A stretch of DNA of 64,000 nucleotides from an uncultured Lachnobacterium sp. (GTDB lineage: Bacteria; Bacillota; Clostridia; Lachnospirales; Lachnospiraceae): positions 1 through 64,000 of the forward strand of contig UQRC01000002.1 of NCBI GenBank assembly GCA_900543445.1, in the 5' to 3' direction. The translations under genes and the position numbers were made by a program. Each line of letters starts with the position of its first letter. Position 1 is the stretch's first letter. Below are positions 18,427 through 27,239 of this stretch, piece by piece. The notes below the pieces were generated by a model that did not search any database, was not told the DNA's origin, and saw only the letters and a list, made by a program, of their open reading frames with translations.

Positions 18427-19605
18427 TTACTTTGCTTCTTTTTCTGCACGAAGCTCCGTGATAAATTCCTCCACACGCTCCAATGCAACCTTTAAATCTT
18501 CCAGTGAATATGCGTAGGAGATTCGCAGGAATCCCTCACCCGAACGGCCGAATGCCGTACCAGGAACGACCGCAACCTTCTTCGTCTGAAGCAGGCGGTT
18601 CGCAAACTCATCCGAAGTCATACCAAATTCCTTAATGCATGGGAACACATAGAAAGCGCCAAACGGCTCAAAGCATTCTAATCCCATCTCCTTGAAACGC
18701 TGCATCAGATAGCGTCTTCTCGCATCGTACTGTTCGCGCATCATTGCAACATCCTCATCTCCGTTGCGCAGCGCCTCGATTGCCGCATACTGGCTGGTCG
18801 TCGGTGCACACATGATTGCAAACTGGTGAATCTTGAGCATCTGCTTCAAGATTGGAGCCGGTCCGCACGCATAACCGAGTCTCCATCCGGTCATCGCATG
18901 GGACTTCGAGAATCCGTTGACCACGATCGTGCGCTCCTTCATTCCCGGAAGGGATGCGATCGATACATGATTCTCCAGATAAGTCAGTTCACAGTAGATC
19001 TCATCACTAAGTACATACAGATCATGCTTCTTAACAACTTCCGCCACTGCCTCGAGATCTGCCCTCTCCATGACCGCACCGGTCGGATTGTTCGGGAAAG
19101 GCATAACGAGCAGCTTGGTCTTCGGCGTGATTGCTGCCTCAAGTTCCTCTGCCGTCAGACGGAATTCATTCTCTGCCTTCAACTCAATAATGACCGGCGT
19201 TCCGTTTGCAAGAACACAGCACGGTACATAGGATACATAACTCGGCTGCGGAATCAGTACTTCATCGCCCGGATCCAGCATCGCGCGCATCGTGAGATCA
19301 ATTGCCTCACTTCCTCCGACCGTTACGAAAATTTCCTTGTTGTAATCATAATGCAGATCAAATCTGCGATCGAGATACTTCGCGATCTCAATCTTTAAAT
19401 CCTTTAAACCGGCATTGGACGTATAGAACGTTCTGCCTTTTTCCAGGGAATAGATTCCCTCATCCCTGATATGCCACGGGGTATCGAAATCCGGCTCACC
19501 GACACCGAGTGAGATTGCATCATCCATCTCACTGACAAGGTCAAAAAACTTACGGATACCCGATGGCTCGATTGTCTTAATTGTCTTTGATAACGGGTCT
19601 CTCAT
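18427..19605 (-). CDS. PLP-dependent aminotransferase, class I fold (aromatic/aspartate type)
   Basis: 392 residues. Motifs: GVGEPDFDTPWHIRD, NPNNPTG-type PFPNNPTGAV, SDEIYCEL (the aspartate pairing with the PLP pyridine), and NGFSKSHAMTGWRLGY containing the Schiff-base lysine. The C-terminal Arg that binds the substrate carboxylate is in GFLRISYAYS. The substrate cannot be fixed within the class. Its ATG overlaps the stop of the Lrp-type regulator (TAATG), so the regulator probably responds to an amino acid linked to this enzyme. Confidence 0.9.
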   Translation of the reverse strand: MRDPLSKTIKTIEPSGIRKFFDLVSEMDDAISLGVGEPDFDTPWHIRDEGIYSLEKGRTFYTSNAGLKDLKIEIAKYLDRRFDLHYDYNKEIFVTVGGSEAIDLTMRAMLDPGDEVLIPQPSYVSYVPCCVLANGTPVIIELKAENEFRLTAEELEAAITPKTKLLVMPFPNNPTGAVMERADLEAVAEVVKKHDLYVLSDEIYCELTYLENHVSIASLPGMKERTIVVNGFSKSHAMTGWRLGYACGPAPILKQMLKIHQFAIMCAPTTSQYAAIEALRNGDEDVAMMREQYDARRRYLMQRFKEMGLECFEPFGAFYVFPCIKEFGMTSDEFANRLLQTKKVAVVPGTAFGRSGEGFLRISYAYSLEDLKVALERVEEFITELRAEKEAK

Positions 19606-20084
19606 TATGCCATCATAATCCTTTCATCTTTTGCTTTCGGAGCCATAATCGTTCCGTGGTCCTTATATTTCTTCAGAATAAAATTCGTCTTTGTGCTGAG
19701 CACCTGATCCAATGCGGAAAGCTTGTCGGATACAAACTGGGAGATCTCGCGAAGTGTTCTTCCCTCAAGTGTTACCATCAGATCAAATCCACCGGAGATC
19801 AGGTAAACCGAATTCACTTCCGGATAATTGTAGATACGCTCCGCAACCTTGTCGAATCCCATACCTCTCTGTGGTGTTACACGTACCTCGATCAGCGCGG
19901 TCACTTTCTCAACGCCTGCCTTATCCCAGTTGATCAGCGTGTGGTATCCGCAGATGATACCTTCCTGCTCCATCGCTTCCAGCTCGTTCATGACAGAAGC
20001 CTCATCGACACCAAGCATGAGTGCAAGGTCTTTGAGGTCGATTCTGCTGTTCTTCTCTATAAAAGTTAAAATTTTTTCTCGCAT
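19605..20084 (-). CDS. Lrp/AsnC family transcriptional regulator
   Basis: The start at 20084 is set by AGGAGG eight bases before the ATG; the open frame continues upstream but without a site. About 159 residues. The N-terminal winged HTH (MREKILTFIEKNSRIDLKDL, DEASVMNELEAMEQEGII) is followed by a RAM/AsnC effector domain (ALIEVRVTPQRGMGFDKVAE, VYLISGGFDLMV). Such regulators sense amino acids. It is translationally coupled to the downstream aminotransferase. Confidence 0.9.
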   Translation of the reverse strand: MREKILTFIEKNSRIDLKDLALMLGVDEASVMNELEAMEQEGIICGYHTLINWDKAGVEKVTALIEVRVTPQRGMGFDKVAERIYNYPEVNSVYLISGGFDLMVTLEGRTLREISQFVSDKLSALDQVLSTKTNFILKKYKDHGTIMAPKAKDERIMMA

Positions 20085-20188
20085 ATATATTGTCCTCCTA
20101 CAATTTCGGGAATGTGTGTCCATAACAGTTTGGCCTGCCGACAAACCGGGCGATACATCAAAGATGTACCGCAGTCGACGCTACATGA

Positions 20189-20209
20189 TAAGTTTTCTTC
20201 GAAAACTTA
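20189..20209 (-). terminator. Hairpin overlapping the stop codon of the HypE-like gene
   Basis: Perfect nine-base stem (TAAGTTTTC / GAAAACTTA) with a three-base loop. The TAA of the gene at 20207-21298 is the first triplet of the stem. There is no long T-run, so it may be a weak terminator or an mRNA 3' stabiliser. Confidence 0.45.
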
Positions 20210-21298
20210 CCACAATTCATCCGTCTGTGTGGTCTCTAAAAATCTTCTCTCATCTCCATTGATCAGCACACGGTCGTTGCTGTCTGTCGCCTTACCGACG
20301 ATCGTCGCATCGCCTCCCGCCAGCCTTATCGCATGCACCAAAGCGTTACCATCCTCCGCCGCCATCACCGCGGCTCCACCGGACACAAGCTTATATGGAT
20401 TGAGATCGAAAAATTCACAGATTTCCACCGTCTCCTGACGGATTGGAATCTTCTTTAGATCAATTTCAAGTCCGACGCCGGAGCTTTGCCCCATCTCCCA
20501 GAGTGCACCAAATACACCGCCTTCCGAGATGTCATGCATCGCTGCAACGCCAGACTTTGCGGCGACTGCAGCCTCCGAACGAATCGAAAGATAATCGATA
20601 AAACGCTTCGCGCGGTCGATAAAAGGAGCCGCGTAGCGTCCTGATAATTCCTGTTCATGCTGCGTAGCAAGGATTGCCGTACCTTCCAAAGCAATCTGCT
20701 TCGTGATCAGGATATCCATGCCAGGCTTAACCGCTCCCGCTCCAATCCGCTTTTCTTCGGCAACCGTGCCGAGTGCCGTCACAGTAACGACCGGCTCATT
20801 TACCGCCCGGACAACTTCTGTATGTCCGCCTAGTACCGCGATTCCTTCCTTCGCGCACGTGGCATCGATCATTTTCACCCACTCGCGAAGGTCGTTTTCA
20901 TTCGCAGAGGTCGGAAGAAGAAGGTTGACCATAATACCATATGCTTCTGCACCGCTACAGTACAGATTGTTGAGTGCCGCATAGACACTGAGCATCGGAT
21001 TCAGCGAGCCGCCTAAGCAGCGTGTCGCCATCGCACTGACAACCGAAGCGCCTTCTGCGATGGAATCCGGCATATGAATATCCGCACCAGCCGGAGACTT
21101 TCCAGCCTGTACATCAATTCCGCCTGCGCATTTTCGGTTCAACTGTGCCGCTGCATAATCCGCACCAATCTGTGGTTTCGTGACAATATGCGCTGCCATC
21201 GTTTCATCCAATGTTGCATTTCCTGCCACATGATCCGTATGAAGTTGTTTGAGTACGGATCGCTTCAGTACCGATTCCGATAACTTTCCAGCTTTCAT
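20207..21298 (-). CDS. AIR synthase/HypE-like ATP-binding protein
   Basis: 363 residues of the PurM/HypE/SelD fold. Seen are GADIHMPDSIAEGAS, a Gly-rich LGGHTEVVRAVNEPVVTVTALG, GTAILATQHEQEL, and the late domain motif AMHDISEGGVFGALWEMG. Clostridial genomes often label this group hydrogenase maturation factor, but no other hyp genes are visible here, so HypE function is doubtful. GGGTGAAG precedes ATG. It stands between VanW and the Lrp regulator. The true substrate is unknown. Confidence 0.75.
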   Translation of the reverse strand: MKAGKLSESVLKRSVLKQLHTDHVAGNATLDETMAAHIVTKPQIGADYAAAQLNRKCAGGIDVQAGKSPAGADIHMPDSIAEGASVVSAMATRCLGGSLNPMLSVYAALNNLYCSGAEAYGIMVNLLLPTSANENDLREWVKMIDATCAKEGIAVLGGHTEVVRAVNEPVVTVTALGTVAEEKRIGAGAVKPGMDILITKQIALEGTAILATQHEQELSGRYAAPFIDRAKRFIDYLSIRSEAAVAAKSGVAAMHDISEGGVFGALWEMGQSSGVGLEIDLKKIPIRQETVEICEFFDLNPYKLVSGGAAVMAAEDGNALVHAIRLAGGDATIVGKATDSNDRVLINGDERRFLETTQTDELW

Positions 21299-21368
21299 AT
21301 CTTCACCCTATGATAGTCTTTTAGGCTGCCCCCGGAAGCGGATAGCAGCCTTATGATTTCTTTATTTC

Positions 21369-23000
21369 TTAGTTTGATGACTCCTCAGAATCACTTTTGG
21401 AAGAAGTATTGTCTGATTTATTGTCAGCTTTGTTGTCCGACTTATTCTCATCGGAAGAATCGTCTTTCTTCGTATCGTCCTTCTTGTCATCATTCTTCTT
21501 ATCGTCTGAATCCGAAGTATTCTCCTGATCCTTCTTATCTTCCTCTTCCTTCTTCGACTCTTCATCGGTCTTCAAAGAAGATGCGGCGCTTCTGACCTTC
21601 GCCTCATCGCCGGTTGCCACCGCTTCCTTTAACGCTGCAAGTGTCTCCTTATTGGCTCCCTTCGTTCCGATTGTAATGATCTTCGGAGATGCCTGATAAT
21701 TACTCTTGTTGAACAGATCGCGGCTCTGCTGCTCTCCATCTACTTTCACGATCTTCCAAAGCTGCGCAACACATCCGGTATGTGCACTCTGGTCTACGCT
21801 CCAATAACCGATTGCAAGGCTGGAATCCAGATTAAACTTTGTCTCCGGATCCGTTGTAGAAACCGTCTCACTCTCGAAGGAGAGTTCCCGGTTTGCAGGA
21901 CGCGTCTCCTTGCCATATACGTTGAAATAGATCACTCCGCCACTGCAATATCCTTCGATATAAACCGGAGCATCCAGATTATTCTTAAAACGAAGATCCT
22001 TGTAATCTCCTGCAATAGCCGCATCCATGGACGGCTGTACATACGATACAAGCATCGAATGGTTAAAACGCATCGTAATCTCAAGTTCCGCACGAATGAC
22101 TGCATTATATAAAGTCGTTGCCACCTGACAGATTCCTCCACCGAATGACTCGACCGTTGTTCCGTTCTGGTACGCACCTGCAAGTTCGTAGCCGTTCTCC
22201 TGCGTAAACGGGCTGACCGTCTTCGCCATATCAAAGGAATCTCCCGGATAGAGGATGGTTCCGTTGATCTTACTGCATCCGTTCGTCACATTCTTCGCAC
22301 GCCCGGCACCCGAAGTGCTGAAATCTGTCGAGAAGCTTCCAAGCAGATCTGTTACCTGTGCCAGTTCTTCCTCGTTTCCGCGAGGCTCTACCACGTCTGT
22401 AACAAGCTCGATCTCATTATTTGTTCCGTCCCATTCCTCTGCAAGGAAATCGTTGATTGCGTAGACCGAATCAACAATGTTGACTTCCACACCTTCTTTG
22501 CCTTTTACAAATTGAAAAGCACCATTCTCGCGTGTCAATCCATTATCAACTGCTGCAACGCTGAGTTTGTCGGAGTCCTTATATAATTTCTGTGCAGTTG
22601 CCTGTTTGTCCACACTCAGATGCATATCTAAAACAACCGGCTGCTTCTTGAGATCTTCTGTTGTCTTATAACGATTGATCAGGCTGCCTGCGCGTCCTAA
22701 TGCAACCGCCTCCGTCACTGCCGTATTCACATCCGCTGACACACCCATATCCTGTGCCGTCATAGAAACAGAACCAGACTCACCCTTCAATGTAAATGTC
22801 GTATCCATCAGACCTGCAACATATTCTTCCACAGCAGACTGCGCCTGCTTTTCCGTCATGCCGCTGACATTCACATTGCCAATATATACGCCATCTGCGA
22901 TTGTCACACCTTCCGCTGCCTTCACCGGATGAATGTTCGTCATCAGACAGATTGCTCCTACTGCTGTCAGTAATACTCCTAAACGCTTCAAATTCTTCAT
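21369..23000 (-). CDS. VanW-family secreted protein with YoaR-type domain
   Basis: 543 residues. There is a signal peptide or N-terminal anchor (LGVLLTAVGAICLMTNIHPVKA). A peptidoglycan-binding-4 (YoaR-like) region spans about 30-220 (GVYIGNVNVSGMTEKQA). The VanW domain spans about 225-390 (FDMAKTVSPFTQENGYELAGAY, GGGICQVATTLYNAV, ELEITMRFNHSMLVSYV). A last ~90-residue Asp/Glu/Lys/Ser-rich tail looks disordered and may span the wall. VanW proteins act at the cell surface and are often thought to handle peptidoglycan, but no reaction is established. Confidence 0.9.
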   Translation of the reverse strand: MKNLKRLGVLLTAVGAICLMTNIHPVKAAEGVTIADGVYIGNVNVSGMTEKQAQSAVEEYVAGLMDTTFTLKGESGSVSMTAQDMGVSADVNTAVTEAVALGRAGSLINRYKTTEDLKKQPVVLDMHLSVDKQATAQKLYKDSDKLSVAAVDNGLTRENGAFQFVKGKEGVEVNIVDSVYAINDFLAEEWDGTNNEIELVTDVVEPRGNEEELAQVTDLLGSFSTDFSTSGAGRAKNVTNGCSKINGTILYPGDSFDMAKTVSPFTQENGYELAGAYQNGTTVESFGGGICQVATTLYNAVIRAELEITMRFNHSMLVSYVQPSMDAAIAGDYKDLRFKNNLDAPVYIEGYCSGGVIYFNVYGKETRPANRELSFESETVSTTDPETKFNLDSSLAIGYWSVDQSAHTGCVAQLWKIVKVDGEQQSRDLFNKSNYQASPKIITIGTKGANKETLAALKEAVATGDEAKVRSAASSLKTDEESKKEEEDKKDQENTSDSDDKKNDDKKDDTKKDDSSDENKSDNKADNKSDNTSSKSDSEESSN

Positions 23001-23083
23001 CTTATATCCTTTATAAATCTCTAAATTTGTTTGTCTGACTTCCTATTTTAACACAAACCTTCGCTTTTTCAAGATTTGCTGCT

Positions 23084-23197
23084 TTAAAACATGATCAGCG
23101 ATGAGATGATCGAAGTAACCAGCATGGTTGCGATCACGACCAAAGCGACCACTGCGATCAGACGTTTCTTTCTCTGTTGGCGATTTAATTTACTCAT
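23084..23197 (-). CDS. 37-residue single-pass membrane protein (Prli42/DUF4044-like)
   Basis: Start ATG at 23197 with AGAGGTGA eight bases upstream; stop TAA at 23084. The product begins MSKLNRQQRKKRLIAVVALV: a basic N-terminus, then a single hydrophobic helix ending in IISSLIMF. The pattern (short, KKR before one helix, final MF) resembles the small stressosome-associated Prli42 and DUF4044 proteins of Firmicutes. It lies between VanW and the divergent 195-residue gene. Confidence that it is translated is good because of the ribosome binding site; the family link is by pattern only. Confidence 0.65.
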   Translation of the reverse strand: MSKLNRQQRKKRLIAVVALVVIATMLVTSIISSLIMF

Positions 23198-23267
23198 AGT
23201 ATTCACCTCTTCCGCAAAATCAGTTATAATTTCTATATACCTATTGTATTAAGAAAGGAAATGCGCT

Positions 23268-23855
23268 ATGTTCACATTCTTACTTATATTTATCATATTT
23301 CTGATTATCTTAAATGTAACGATCCGCAAAAATGATTCCAGGCAGACCAAACGCGAGGAAGATTTCTGGGGACAGGAACGTGCAGCGAATTTCGCCAGAC
23401 GCAAAGATATCAGTAATCTTGAATATCTTACCATACCGGCGGAGAAAATACCACACAACCTTCACACCGAAGCGGAGGAAATTCTTGTCAATCTCTCCAA
23501 TTGTAAGATGCTAAACCTCGCCGGAATCACCAATACCGAGCTCAAATTAACTTACGGCGCCGCCAATCTGGAGGAGCTTTCGGAATACGATGACAATTTT
23601 ACCCGCTTTGTGCAGGCTGTATCTGCTTACGGCACCGAGCTTGTCGAAGCCGGACAGACCAGTGACGCCCGTGAACTTTTGGAACTGGCAGTCTCCTACC
23701 ATGCAGATGCAGTGAACATCTATACGACACTTGCGAAAATTTATCAGGAAGCCGGAGAAACTGATAAGATTCAGGATCTGATCCGTTATGCCTCGGAAAT
23801 CAACACGCTTGCAAGCAAAATGATCACAGAAAAGCTACAGGCTTACCTTCCGTAA
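23268..23855 (+). CDS. Membrane-anchored helical (TPR-like) protein of unknown function
   Basis: 195 residues. Residues 1-20 (FTFLLIFIIFLIILNVTI) form one N-terminal membrane helix. The rest is cytoplasmic and helical, with repeat-like pairs (LVEAGQTSDARELLELAVSY, DAVNIYTTLAKIYQEAGETD) that resemble TPR hairpins. AAAGGAAA precedes ATG. It converges on the exonuclease gene, overlapping its end by 13 bases. The function is not recognisable; an adaptor role would fit the fold. Confidence 0.75.
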   Translation: MFTFLLIFIIFLIILNVTIRKNDSRQTKREEDFWGQERAANFARRKDISNLEYLTIPAEKIPHNLHTEAEEILVNLSNCKMLNLAGITNTELKLTYGAANLEELSEYDDNFTRFVQAVSAYGTELVEAGQTSDARELLELAVSYHADAVNIYTTLAKIYQEAGETDKIQDLIRYASEINTLASKMITEKLQAYLP

Positions 23856-24586
23856 GTCGCGTAATACTTGTCCTGCAGGCGGGACGCCTCACTTCGCGTA
23901 AGCGTCTCCCAATTGATTTCATCTCTGATATCATGTTGCGCCCGATACTCGCGCAGCCGCTCGATCTGATGTGCGGTTGCCGGTGTCTGGCGCTTTACTT
24001 TAAATGTCAGTTCCCGTGGCACGAAAAGCTCTGCTTTTTCCGGCAGGCACTGCTTCATCATGCACTCTAAGATGCGGTGCGTCTCTGCCGCATCATCCGG
24101 CGCACGGTGCGCCCTCTCACGCTCAATCTGATAATACACGCACAGATCTTCTAACTTCTTTGACTGCTCGCCCGGCAGGATCGCACGTGCAATGCGAAGC
24201 GTATCACATGCATAAAGTGTGAGTGGAATCCGTTTATTCACTGCCCATTGTTTCACAAAACTGTAATCGAACGTCACGTTATGTCCCACGATCACATCAT
24301 CCCCGATGAATGCAAGCAGCTGCTGCATCGCTTCATCCTCAGCCATCCCCGCAACAGCCTCCTCATTCGTGATTCCGGTCAGTTCCACTACACGCTCCGG
24401 TATTGTCCGTCCCGGATTCACAAGCGCTGTAAAACGTGCCTCCTCCTTGTGATTTCGTACGCGCACCGCACCGATCTCAATCACCTTGTCCAGTTTTACA
24501 TTCAGTCCCGTCATCTCCAGATCGATTACGGTGTAATCGCCCCGTAGCACGCGTTGTGCCTCTTCATTCTTCCGCTCCATGTGCAT
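23843..24586 (-). CDS. DnaQ-like 3'-5' exonuclease (DEDDh)
   Basis: About 247 residues from the ATG at 24586, which has GGAAGAAGG upstream; a second ATG six bases on is also possible. The open frame further upstream has no start signal and runs through repeat DNA. Exo I YTVIDLEMTGLN carries the D/E pair. Exo II is VGHNVTFDYSFVKQW, and Exo III RAHRAPDDAAETHRILECM supplies the His and last Asp. It is a PolC/DinG-type epsilon exonuclease domain without a polymerase. Roles could be proofreading, repair or RNA trimming. The C-terminal ~70 residues (RQTPATAHQIERLREYRAQH) are unassigned. Confidence 0.88.
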   Translation of the reverse strand: MHMERKNEEAQRVLRGDYTVIDLEMTGLNVKLDKVIEIGAVRVRNHKEEARFTALVNPGRTIPERVVELTGITNEEAVAGMAEDEAMQQLLAFIGDDVIVGHNVTFDYSFVKQWAVNKRIPLTLYACDTLRIARAILPGEQSKKLEDLCVYYQIERERAHRAPDDAAETHRILECMMKQCLPEKAELFVPRELTFKVKRQTPATAHQIERLREYRAQHDIRDEINWETLTRSEASRLQDKYYATYGR

Positions 24587-24651
24587 CCGCCTTCTTCCTT
24601 TTTCTTGCCTTATCTTACTACAAGTGGCGAGTGGGCGCAAATCGATTTTTC

Positions 24652-24783
24652 TGTTGACAGTAACATGCAAACACGCTATTCTATATCCACCAAAACTCAC
24701 ACATTTAAAATTCGATGTGATACACCGATTTGACAAATCATTTGGTACACGATGGTTCATGTGCACGAATACCCGAGTTTTTA
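24652..24783 (+). repeat. Repeat copy A: promoter plus possible structured RNA
   Basis: About 132 bases, roughly 85% identical by eye to 27273-27403. It has TTGACA (24654-24659), a 17-base spacer and TATTCT (24677-24682). A stretch follows with AAAACTC near its start pairing with GAGTTTTT at its end, and an internal GATTT/AAATC hairpin. In copy B the closing pair changes to GGGTTTTT, which still pairs through a G-U. The TTTTT end would suit a terminator of a ~95-nucleotide RNA. No protein is encoded. Confidence 0.6.
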
Positions 24784-24830
24784 CAACAAAATACTGGAGT
24801 TTATTGAGACGATTGTTTGTTGATAACTAA

Positions 24831-24858
24831 TTGCTTAATTCAACGCATATGTTATAAT
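24831..24858 (+). promoter_or_regulatory. Promoter upstream of the Rpn remnant
   Basis: TTGCTT (24831-24836), 16-base spacer, perfect TATAAT (24853-24858). It points at the gene remnant but no ribosome binding site or start follows before it, which suggests the 5' part of the gene has been deleted. Confidence 0.5.
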
Positions 24859-24904
24859 TGGGGTAACAAGCAAGTATTCTCAATATCTCCTTTATTTATA
24901 AATT

Positions 24905-25367
24905 ACAACGGAGCTACATCATTTTTATTTGTCCGTTCGATGAATTTAAATTGGGTTTACACAAATACACATTCCAGAATCGATGCAATGAGCAGCCTGA
25001 ACTTGTGCTCGGTGATGAATCCACAAAAATCTTCCTGTGCGCAGGCGGTGATGCAAACGATGTATCGGATGATATGAAAGAATTTTTAGAATGGCTCACA
25101 ACCGGTAAGACCGGCCAGTGCGAGCTTGTAAACAATCTGGATCTCGCCATTCAGAAAGCCAGGGATCATGAGGAATGGAGGCTTGAATACATGACCTTAT
25201 TGATGAGAGACCAGGAAATGATGAAAAAAGGACGCAATCAAACCATCTTCTCTTACGTACACAAAGGACGCATTACTATTGAAGAAGGTGCTCAGGATGC
25301 CGATATGTCTATCGAAGAATTCAAAAAAGCAATGACAGAAGCCGGCTATACACTCCCAGAAAAATAA
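24905..25367 (+). pseudogene. C-terminal remnant of an Rpn/PD-(D/E)XK nuclease family transposase
   Basis: The frame is readable from about 24905 as SYIIFICPFDEFKLGLHKYT and on to the stop at 25365. This matches the C-terminal half of Rpn-type proteins (…VIFICPFDxFGxGLxKYTF, then a LNDGTKKIFLNxKG-like stretch, here LVLGDESTKIFLCAGG). The nuclease core with the catalytic D/E-x-K is missing, and the only in-frame ATG (24951) has no ribosome binding site. The tail includes the usual helical end EEFKKAMTEAGYTLPEK. I read it as a decayed copy joined to its promoter by deletion. A short translated product cannot be ruled out. Confidence 0.7.
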
Positions 25368-25385
25368 TAGAATAATCTAAAGAAT

Positions 25386-25427
25386 AAGGTGTAAAGTCTT
25401 TACTCAATCATCAAGACTTTACACCTT
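25386..25427. terminator. Bidirectional terminator, module copy A
   Basis: Perfect 15-base stem (AAGGTGTAAAGTCTT and its complement) with a 12-base loop, followed by ATTTTAT. It serves the Rpn remnant and the convergent M56 gene. The same hairpin recurs almost unchanged at 27686-27727. Confidence 0.85.
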
Positions 25428-25474
25428 ATTTTATCCGCTATTTTGTCTGGATCACAACGCTCTCCAACACGGAA

Positions 25475-26824
25475 TCAATCTGCATTCGTTTTGAACATAT
25501 ATATATACGCATCGGCTTCGCCTGCAGAATCTTCCTGTAAATCATACCGTGCACACAATGCGAGATCACTGTTCCGACCGCTGCCACTTTCCAGCCATAT
25601 AACACCATCCCTGCGACCAAACTGAACCAGATATGCCTGCTTGCTTTGATAGATGGTAGGATCAGCCTGCACATAATCTTCCCGATCCACCAGATTACCT
25701 GTCGTATCATCAAAATTTTCATTTGTCCCCAAAAGTCCAAATGAATACACCTCATCGGTCAGATCATCCCGAAGCCGCAAAATTCCATTCTCTGTGTCCA
25801 GACTTTCAACTGAAAAGCCGAATTCAGCAAGTGTCTGTGCATCCTTTGGATGGCTGCTTTTACCCGGATTCGTCATAAAGCACACAAGAATCACCACAAC
25901 AACTGCCGCCGCAAGAAGCCAAACCCAAGGCTTCGGCTTCTTATAATTGATGATTCCTTTCACACGCTCACGGACACTGATCTCACCGAACGCCACCGGG
26001 CTGACAGCGATCCTGTGTTTTCCACTTCCGGCAAAAAGCAAAGCCTGGCAATACGTTGCTTTCCAGTCGTTCGTCCTGCTCCTTGTCGCTCTCTCATCGC
26101 ATGCCACCTCGATGTCCTTGCAAAAAAGCACATAGGCGATCCAACACAACGGATAAAACCAGTAGATTGCAAGCAATAGATACCCAAGTGGCTTCCACAG
26201 ATGATCACGCCGCATAAGGTGTGCTCTCTCATGCGCGATCACACATTCGCGAAAATCCTCATCCATCCCGGAAGGAAGATAGATCCGTGGTCGAAACATT
26301 CCCAGAATAAACGGACTTGAAACCTCATCGCACACGTAGACACCGCTCTCTATGCGGTATGCCGCAACAACCTTTCGTCTCATGCGAAGATACGAACCAA
26401 ACGCATACAAGAGTAATTCACCAATTCCGATCAACCAGACAATTTCCGCCCCTCGAATCCCAAGCAGCTTCCTGCTTTTCACTTCTGACCCCTTTGTATT
26501 CCGGTCTGTTTTCGCATTATCCATTTTCTCATGCAAGATCGTCTCCGCGTGCGTTTTGTCTGCAACTGCGTTTTCTGCCAAATTGCCGGAATTCTGCACA
26601 TATGCTGCTTCTATACGAGTCTGTACCAACTGCACATCCGGCACAAGACTAAACGGACTCTCGATCGAAACCGGAACGAGAAGCCGTATCGCCACCGCCG
26701 CCCACAATGCGCACACAATCCAGCGCGGTGCACGCCGCAACACAAGCCGCGCCAATATGACAGCAAGTATCACAACGCTTACGGTCACTGCCTGATCCAA
26801 TACGTAAATAAACATTTTCTCCAT
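25475..26824 (-). CDS. M56 family (BlaR1/MecR1-like) membrane metallopeptidase
   Basis: 449 residues. N-terminal helices (VLDQAVTVSVVILAVILARLVL, AAVAIRLLVPVSIESPFSLVP) frame a loop. The zinc site is in FRECVIAHERAHLMRRDH (HExxH form HERAH), followed by IEVACDE with the third ligand. A further helix (VWLLAAAVVVVILVCFM) leads to a ~130-residue extracytoplasmic tail. That tail is not a penicillin-binding domain, so beta-lactam sensing is unlikely; the ligand is unknown. By family, it would cleave the BlaI-type repressor encoded just upstream (stop 26828, three bases away). Confidence 0.87.
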   Translation of the reverse strand: MEKMFIYVLDQAVTVSVVILAVILARLVLRRAPRWIVCALWAAVAIRLLVPVSIESPFSLVPDVQLVQTRIEAAYVQNSGNLAENAVADKTHAETILHEKMDNAKTDRNTKGSEVKSRKLLGIRGAEIVWLIGIGELLLYAFGSYLRMRRKVVAAYRIESGVYVCDEVSSPFILGMFRPRIYLPSGMDEDFRECVIAHERAHLMRRDHLWKPLGYLLLAIYWFYPLCWIAYVLFCKDIEVACDERATRSRTNDWKATYCQALLFAGSGKHRIAVSPVAFGEISVRERVKGIINYKKPKPWVWLLAAAVVVVILVCFMTNPGKSSHPKDAQTLAEFGFSVESLDTENGILRLRDDLTDEVYSFGLLGTNENFDDTTGNLVDREDYVQADPTIYQSKQAYLVQFGRRDGVIWLESGSGRNSDLALCARYDLQEDSAGEADAYIYMFKTNAD

Positions 26825-26827
26825 CCC

Positions 26828-27190
26828 TTATTCCCCCTTTTGAAAACGCGCAATCATCTCCTGAATCTCCTCAACCTCTTTCCCTGATAATTTTTTTCTG
26901 CCCGCAAACGCTGCAATAAAAGAAGGCAGCGAGCCGTCAAAATTGTCCTCGACAAATTTGTGACTCTTCGCACGCTCGAACTCTTCTTCCGAAACGACCG
27001 ATGTCACAATTCCATCCCTATTCTGAAAAAGCCCCTTTTCGCAAAGCTTGCGCAGAACTGTATATGTCGTGGACTTCTTCCACTCAAACTGTTCCAAAGC
27101 AAGCCTGACCACTTCTCCCGATGCAATCGGCTCCTTCTCCCACAATAATTTTGCAAATTTTTCCTGAATCTCACCTAATTCAATTTCCAT
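26828..27190 (-). CDS. BlaI/MecI/CopY family repressor
   Basis: 120 residues. The winged HTH spans about 1-75 (LGEIQEKFAKLLWEKEPIASG, WKKSTTYTVLRKLCEKGLFQ) and the dimerisation helices follow (FDGSLPSFIAAFAGRKKLSG, EVEEIQEMIARFQKGE). It is the cognate repressor of the M56 protease, with which it forms a two-gene operon. A palindrome over its own -10 box (27222-27239) is a good operator candidate, so it is likely autoregulated. Confidence 0.93.
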   Translation of the reverse strand: MEIELGEIQEKFAKLLWEKEPIASGEVVRLALEQFEWKKSTTYTVLRKLCEKGLFQNRDGIVTSVVSEEEFERAKSHKFVEDNFDGSLPSFIAAFAGRKKLSGKEVEEIQEMIARFQKGE

Positions 27191-27221
27191 ATTCCGCCCT
27201 CCGTCTATGGTTTACTCTCAA

Positions 27222-27239
27222 TAAACTAATTGCAGTTTA
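27222..27239. promoter_or_regulatory. Likely BlaI-type operator overlapping the -10 box
   Basis: Perfect inverted repeat TAAACT-N6-AGTTTA. The left arm on the minus strand is the -10 hexamer (TAAACT) of the blaI promoter, whose TTGACA is at 27258-27263 with an 18-base spacer. Repressor bound here would block polymerase directly. Confidence 0.65.

Noticed and set aside
20207..21298. Hydrogenase maturation factor HypE
   Set aside because: Only the general AIR-synthase fold is supported; no other hyp or hydrogenase genes are nearby, so the specific name was not used.
21324..21352. GGCTGC/GCAGCC hairpin after VanW as terminator
   Set aside because: The stem is short and no T-run follows on the minus strand, so it was not listed.
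24587..24766. Upstream extension of the exonuclease gene to 24766
   Set aside because: The extra 60 residues are translated repeat and promoter DNA and do not match DnaQ-like N-termini; GGAAGAAGG marks the start at 24586.
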